Below are positions 60,001-64,000 of a DNA stretch of 64,000 bases, piece by piece (the stretch's first letter is position 1; every line of letters begins with the position of its first letter). A program made the translations under genes and the position numbers. The notes beneath the pieces are model-generated. The model was not told where the DNA came from. It saw nothing but the letters and a program-made list of their open reading frames with translations, and did no database searches. The stretch is from NCBI RefSeq assembly GCF_021155765.1, contig NC_060114.1:22488501-22552500 (forward strand). The letters run 5' to 3'. The DNA comes from Diprion similis. Its lineage: Eukaryota; Arthropoda; Insecta; Hymenoptera; Diprionidae.

Positions 60001-60149
60001 CCCACGACAGTGACTGAACCACCTGAATGGTTGGAATAATGAGGTCAGCCTCCCGAAACCGCAACGCACTCATGAGTACGTGCCACCAACCTACGGTTTG
60101 ACAGTTTTTTTTTTCTCTTCCTGTTTGATTTGTGTTACAAAATTAAATT

Positions 60150-60780
60150 TTAGCACCGTACATGAACACCAAAGGACAACCCAGGCGTCAAGTAGCGTAG
60201 CCTCGGTATCGTTCTGTAAAAGACACGGTCGAAAAACCGTACACGCACACCAAAGGGTCGAGCCAGGTATCGGGCATGTGGTATCGACGTTCTCCAGTCG
60301 AAAAGATGGTCAAAGCCCCGTACGCACAACAAGGGGTAAGACAAGCGTCGGGTACTCTAGTCTGGCAGCTTTCCGAGCGGAGCGCTGCTGCGCTACAATC
60401 GCGCTTGAGACCAGTTAGTTCTGAGCGCCCGCGCTGTGCCCGCGTGGCGCTGTAAGCGCGCAGCGTGCGGCTGGTTGGGTGGGGGAAAAGCGAGCACGAG
60501 TAGTGAGCAACCAAGTTCGGAGGGAGGAGCCCGGCAAACGGGTGCGTCGTCGCGAGAGAATCGGTTCGCTTTCCGCCACATATGTCACAGTAGGGAAACC
60601 GCAAAAGGTGACCGTGGCGCCGGAAAGTCAGAATAAGCTCGGTCATCTCACGACAGTGACGCTCCAGACGCGAATCGATCCAAAATCGCCCTGAAAAGTT
60701 TTGGAACATCCGGAAGACAAATCCAGCCACCGCGGTGAAGAAATGTCCTTTGAAGCACCTAGCCGAACGAAGGACTCGGA
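60150..60780. repeat. Diverged copy of the 62.7-63.3 kb satellite
   Basis: Contains gaaaaggtgaccgtggcgcc-like sequence then ggaaagtcagaataagctcgg near 60604, matching cgaaaggtggtcgcggcacc then ggaaggttggaataagttcgg in the 63-kb tandem array. Near 60680-60770 it has caaaatcgccctgaaaa and gcggtgaagaaatgtccttt, matching caaaatcgccccggaaaa and gcggtgaaaaaacctcctt at 62700. GC-rich compared with its surroundings. Long open frames on the minus strand here reflect base composition. Confidence 0.65.
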
Positions 60781-61212
60781 GGATATTGACAGTCAGAATA
60801 AAGCGAATTTGAATGTGTCTAGTGTGTAGTGGGTGCTGCTTTCCGAAACGCTTACGCACAGGCGGGTGCAAAAAAACGGCCAAGGAGGCCGTGGTTCGCG
60901 TATGTTTGGTACGAGTTCGGATATCCGCGACAGTGGCTAATAGGAGGTTGGATTGAGCTCAGGGACTTCACCAACTCAGCTGGGGTTCAGGCACAACACA
61001 AATGTGAGTACGTGAAAGTATAATATGTTTACGGCAGACAAAAGTTGACATAAGGTGAGCCTTTCCGGAACAATGGCATCATGAGGTGAGAATCATGATA
61101 GCTTTCCCGAAAAAGTCGCAGCCCAGGGTTAGAATTCATTCAGGTTAGTCCATGTCAAATCACAATCACGTCGATCATTATAAGTGAAGAGTTATCACCT
61201 TCGGTCGACGAT

Positions 61213-61500
61213 TTCAATCGGTAGTCTGGTTTAGGTCAGGTTTAGGTCAGGTTTAGGTCAGGTTTGGGTCAGGTTTGGGTCAGGTTTCGGTCAGGTTTCG
61301 GTCAGGTTTAGGTCAGGTTTAGGTCAGGTTTAGGTCAGGTTTAGGTCAGGTTTAGGTCAGGTTTAGGTCAGGTTTAGGTCAGGTTTAGGTCAGGTTTAGG
61401 TCAGGTTTAGGTCAGGTTTAGGTCAGGTTTAGGTCAGGTTTAGGTCAGGTTTAGGTCAGGTTTAGGTCAGGTTTAGGTCAGGTTTAGGTCAGGTTAGGTC
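61213..61500 (+). repeat. Telomere-variant array, TTTAGGTCAGG units
   Basis: About 26 copies of an 11-base unit (ggtttaggtca). Early units vary (ggtttgggtca, ggtttcggtca); later ones are uniform. Each unit equals a 6-base plus a 5-base telomere-like word (ggttta + ggtca). The array grades through ggttaggtca directly into pure TTAGG. Confidence 0.95.
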
Positions 61501-61605
61501 AGGTTAGGTTAGGTTAGGTTAGGTTAGGTTAGGTTAGGTTAGGTTAGGTTAGGTTAGGTTAGGTTAGGTTAGGTTAGGTTAGGTTAGGTTAGGTTAGGTT
61601 AGGTT
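61495..61605 (+). repeat. TTAGG telomeric repeat array 1
   Basis: About 21 perfect head-to-tail copies of TTAGG, the insect telomere unit, with the G-rich strand reading left to right. It is followed by the unique boundary ttatagccatgaccaccggt, the same boundary seen after the second array at 63567-63642. Confidence 0.97.
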
Positions 61606-61990
61606 ATAGCCATGACCACCGGTCGACTTCCGGTTTTTGAGTGAACTTTTTCGGATTTTTTCCGCTCTTTCCAATGCCGCTAATTATTCCAAAATCTACC
61701 GGGCCGTTTTTGAGATTTTGAGGGGGGGGGGGGGGGCAAAAATGGGGGGGGGGGGGCTAGGGGGGGGGGGGGTGGGTCGGGTGCAGGATCCCCCCGCCCG
61801 TTATGTCCCCCACGGCCCCCTCCCCCCTCCCCCATTTGACCCCCCCCGGGGGGGGTGGGGGGGGAACGGTTGCTGGACCTATTTGGTCCTGGCATGAACT
61901 TTTCAGCCCTTGATTTATCGAAAAAAATGAGCCCCTAACCAACCCTCTCCGTAGCTTGGTTCAAAAGATAGGCGTTTTTCGAAAAATATC
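61600..61990. repeat. Satellite block with extreme G and C runs
   Basis: After the TTAGG array comes ttatagccatgaccaccggt, then G-runs up to about 15 long (61722-61772), then C-runs and another G-run (61788-61865). Several G-runs on each strand are close enough to form G-quadruplexes. The whole block recurs at 63637-64000 with small differences in run length. Open frames across it are artefacts of the homopolymers. Confidence 0.9.
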
Positions 61991-62250
61991 ACCCACCTAA
62001 CCTGACCCGACCCAACTCAAAAAGTGATGGTCGGACGCATAAAAGTTCTGCGCACCCGTTTCCGATGTCAGACTGACACCCCCCCTCAAAACCCCCCCCG
62101 CGGGGGGCGTGGGGGGGGAACCGTCGCTGGACCTAATTGGTCCAGACATGAACTTGGTAGAGCTTGATTTATCGAACAAAACGAGCCCTCAACGAACCCT
62201 CTCCGTAGAACGGTTCAGGAGATATGAATTTTTGAAAATTATTTCGCACC
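61835..62250. repeat. About 255-bp diverged tandem pair
   Basis: Sequence from ggggggggaacggttgctgg (about 61857) recurs from ggggggggaaccgtcgctgg (about 62111), each followed by ggacctaattggtcc-like, gatttatcgaa(c/a)aaaa(c/t)gagcccc and ccctctccgtag. Two units at perhaps 75 percent identity. Confidence 0.75.
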
Positions 62251-62339
62251 TAACCTAACCTATGTCGGAAACAACGGAAATTTTCTAAGTTTTTTTTCGA
62301 AATTTTCGTCACACAGAAACTTGTTTTTTAGGCGTTTCA

Positions 62340-62680
62340 AACGATTCTGAGCCGATCTGTACCTATTTCGCGGGAACTTTTTTTTTTTTTTTTGAACGCA
62401 CAACCCCAAAAACTTTGAAATTTTTCGAATTTTGAAAAAAAAAAATGTTACTCAGAGACTTGTTTTCTACGCGTTTCGAACGATTCTGAGCCGATCTGTA
62501 CCTATCTCGCGGGAACTTTTTTTTTTTTTTTTGAACGCACAACCCCAAAAACTTTGAAATTTTTCGAATTTTCAAAAAAAAAATGTTACCCAGAGACTTG
62601 TTTTCTACGCGTTTCGAACGATTCTGAGCCGATCTGTACCTATTTCGCGGGAACTTTTTTTTTTTTTTCTTCCTAATTCC
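62340..62680. repeat. 138-bp tandem repeat, about 2.5 units
   Basis: cgattctgagccgatctgta, cctat(t/c)tcgcgggaactttt, a T-run, gaacgcacaaccccaaaaac and gtttt(c)tacgcgtttc recur with gggaac starts near 62372, 62511 and 62649. On the minus strand the units are open and give a Lys-rich repeat peptide, which I take as an artefact. Confidence 0.9.
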
Positions 62681-62999
62681 ACCGCCCAACTCAAAAACTT
62701 CAAAATCGCCCCGGAAAATTCCGAAAAAATTCCAGGGGACCAGAGCGGTCATCGCGGTGAAAAAACCTCCTTGGAAGCATGTCGCTAAATCTCACGGTTC
62801 GGATTTTACAGCCGGCGTTTCCGCTTTCCCGGCGACCGACTTCCGATTCGACACCACCATCGCGTTTAGATGGCCATAATCCAGCGGGGACCCGCGGTAA
62901 TTCAAATTTCAAGTCAATCGGATCGATTTCAGAAAAGTTAGGACAAGTTCGGCCCTCCGAGACATTGGATTCCGGACGGTTGGAATATGTTCGGCTTCC

Positions 63000-63300
63000 G
63001 GATTCTGCGGCGGCCGGAAGGTGAGAAAGGGTTCGGCTTCCCGAAACCACAACACACACGAGGGTACGAACAACGCGAAAGGTGGTCGCGGCACCCGGAA
63101 GGTTGGAATAAGTTCGGCTTCCGGATTCTACGGCGGCCGAGAGGTTAGGAAGGGTTCGGCTCCCCGAAACCACAACACACACGGGGGTACGAACAACGCG
63201 AAAGGTGGTCGCGGCACCCGGAAGGTTGGAATAAGTTCGGCTTCCGGATTCTACGGCGGCCGAGAGGTTAGGAAGGGTTCGGCTCCCCGAAACCACAATG
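63000..63300. repeat. 123-bp tandem repeat, about 2.5 units
   Basis: Units start at gttcggctt/cccgaaacca near 63031, 63154 and 63277 and include acgaacaacgcgaaaggtgg and aagttcggcttccggattct. Because 123 is 41 codons, the array is open on both strands. A diverged relative lies at 60.2-60.8 kb. Confidence 0.93.
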
Positions 63301-63566
63301 CACATCTATAGTTCCAAAACCGTACACTTTTCAGGGGTACTTGATATCAAGTTTTTTGACCGCGACAGCTTGCCCAATTTTTTTTCAGAATTTTCTCAGA
63401 TTTTTTCACTGATATTTTGAAATTTTTGGAACAGGTACAAAAATGAAAAAAACGTCTTCGAAAGTTACCCTGGGTCGTCTCAGAATCGCCTAAAACGCCT
63501 AGAAAACACTTCTCCCCGTGACGAAAATTTCGAAAAAAAACTTTGAAAATTTCCGACGCTCTAGAG
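63301..63566. other. Spacer before second TTAGG array
   Basis: AT-rich, with sequence resembling the 62.27-62.35 kb spacer (gacgaaaattt, gaaaaaaaac, cgcctagaaaac as reverse complement of parts there). No gene. Confidence 0.5.
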
Positions 63567-63642
63567 TAGGTTAGGTTAGGTTAGGTTAGGTTAGGTTAGG
63601 TTAGGTTAGGTTAGGTTAGGTTAGGTTAGGTTAGGTTAGGTT
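63567..63642 (+). repeat. TTAGG telomeric repeat array 2
   Basis: About 15 perfect copies of TTAGG in the same orientation as array 1, followed by the same boundary sequence ttatagccatgaccaccggt. Confidence 0.97.
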
Positions 63643-64000
63643 ATAGCCATGACCACCGGTCGACTTCCGGTTTTTGAGTGAACTTTTTCGGATTTTTTCC
63701 GCTCTTTCCAATGCCGCTAATTATTCCAAAATCTACCGGGCCGTTTTTGAGATTTTGAGGGGGGGGGGGGGGGCAAAAATGGGGGGGGGGCTAGGGGGGG
63801 GGGTGGGTCGGGTGCAGGATCCCCCCGCCCGTTATGTCCCCCACGGCCCCCTCCCCCCTCCCCCATTTGACCCCCCCCGGGGGGGGTGGGGGGGGGAACG
63901 GTTGCTGGACCTATTTGGTCCTGGCATGAACTTTTCAGCCCTTGATTTATCGAAAAAAATGAGCCCCTAACCAACCCTCTCCGTAGCTTGGTTCAAAAGA
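63637..64000. repeat. Second copy of the post-TTAGG satellite block
   Basis: Repeats 61600-61963 almost base for base at a distance of 2037 bases, apart from shorter G-runs. It continues beyond the end of the window, so further copies may follow. Confidence 0.95.

Noticed and set aside
60188-60883. 231-codon open frame on the minus strand
   Set aside because: No domain is recognisable, it lies over a GC-rich satellite-like copy, and other frames are open there as well. Composition explains it.
61637-61897. Gly- and Pro-rich frames across the G/C runs
   Set aside because: Homopolymer runs give uninterrupted Gly or Pro codons in several frames; run lengths differ between the two copies.
62363-62752. 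129-codon Lys-rich repeat frame on the minus strand
   Set aside because: It translates the 138-bp satellite with its T-runs; no family match and no splice or promoter context.
62700-63305. 201-codon minus-strand frame with a 41-residue repeat
   Set aside because: It is produced by the 123-bp tandem repeat, whose length is a multiple of three; the plus strand is open over the same array.

Overview
This is a eukaryotic nuclear window from an insect, most likely a hymenopteran. Reasons: genes are split by GT-AG introns, intergenic DNA is AT-rich and full of inverted-repeat elements, and the right end carries arrays of TTAGG, the canonical insect telomere unit. The order-level call is inference; no species can be named from the sequence alone.

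Six protein-coding genes can be supported, four of them multi-exon models that I assembled by checking splice sites and reading phase across every junction. From left to right: (1) DNAJC2/zuotin/MPP11, minus strand, about 2.2-7.2 kb, a ribosome-associated J-protein with two C-terminal SANT/Myb domains; (2) a single-exon squid-type hnRNP with two RRMs, plus strand, 10.54-11.43 kb; (3) a class IA PI3-kinase regulatory (p85-type) gene, plus strand, 15.5-30.5 kb, with the unusual order C1-SAM-C1-RhoGAP-nSH2-iSH2-cSH2 and an alternative first coding exon; (4) mitochondrial ribosomal protein L17, minus strand, 35.7-37.7 kb; (5) the p90 ribosomal S6 kinase RSK/S6kII, plus strand, 40.3-52.9 kb; (6) ALG14, minus strand, 54.4-55.0 kb, the membrane anchor of the second GlcNAc transferase of N-glycan assembly. 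RSK and the PI3K subunit both act in growth-factor signalling (ERK/PDK1 and PIP3), but I see no sign that they are co-regulated.

The rest is rich in non-autonomous mobile DNA. Foldback or MITE-like palindromes occur at 0.86, 0.94, 8.3, 9.0, 17.1, 17.6, 22.1, 27.2-29.0, 35.1, 37.99-39.96 (a cluster of five, at least one nested with an 8-bp target duplication), 50.0-51.2 and 53.4 kb. From 55.3 kb to the end I find no supported gene: there are retroelement-like direct repeats, a 36-bp minisatellite, and from 60 kb a satellite landscape with TTTAGGTCAGG and TTAGG arrays, extreme G/C runs and a 2.04-kb repeat that is seen twice. The TTAGG strand runs 5' to 3' toward the right edge, which suits a subtelomeric or interstitial telomere-like block.

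The most interesting observation is the PI3K regulatory gene. Its domain set differs from both the vertebrate p85 layout (SH3-RhoGAP-SH2-iSH2-SH2) and the fly p60 layout (SH2-iSH2-SH2). One exon can be entered either by splicing, which completes a first C1 zinc finger, or by reading through from a 286-codon alternative 5' extension, which destroys that finger.
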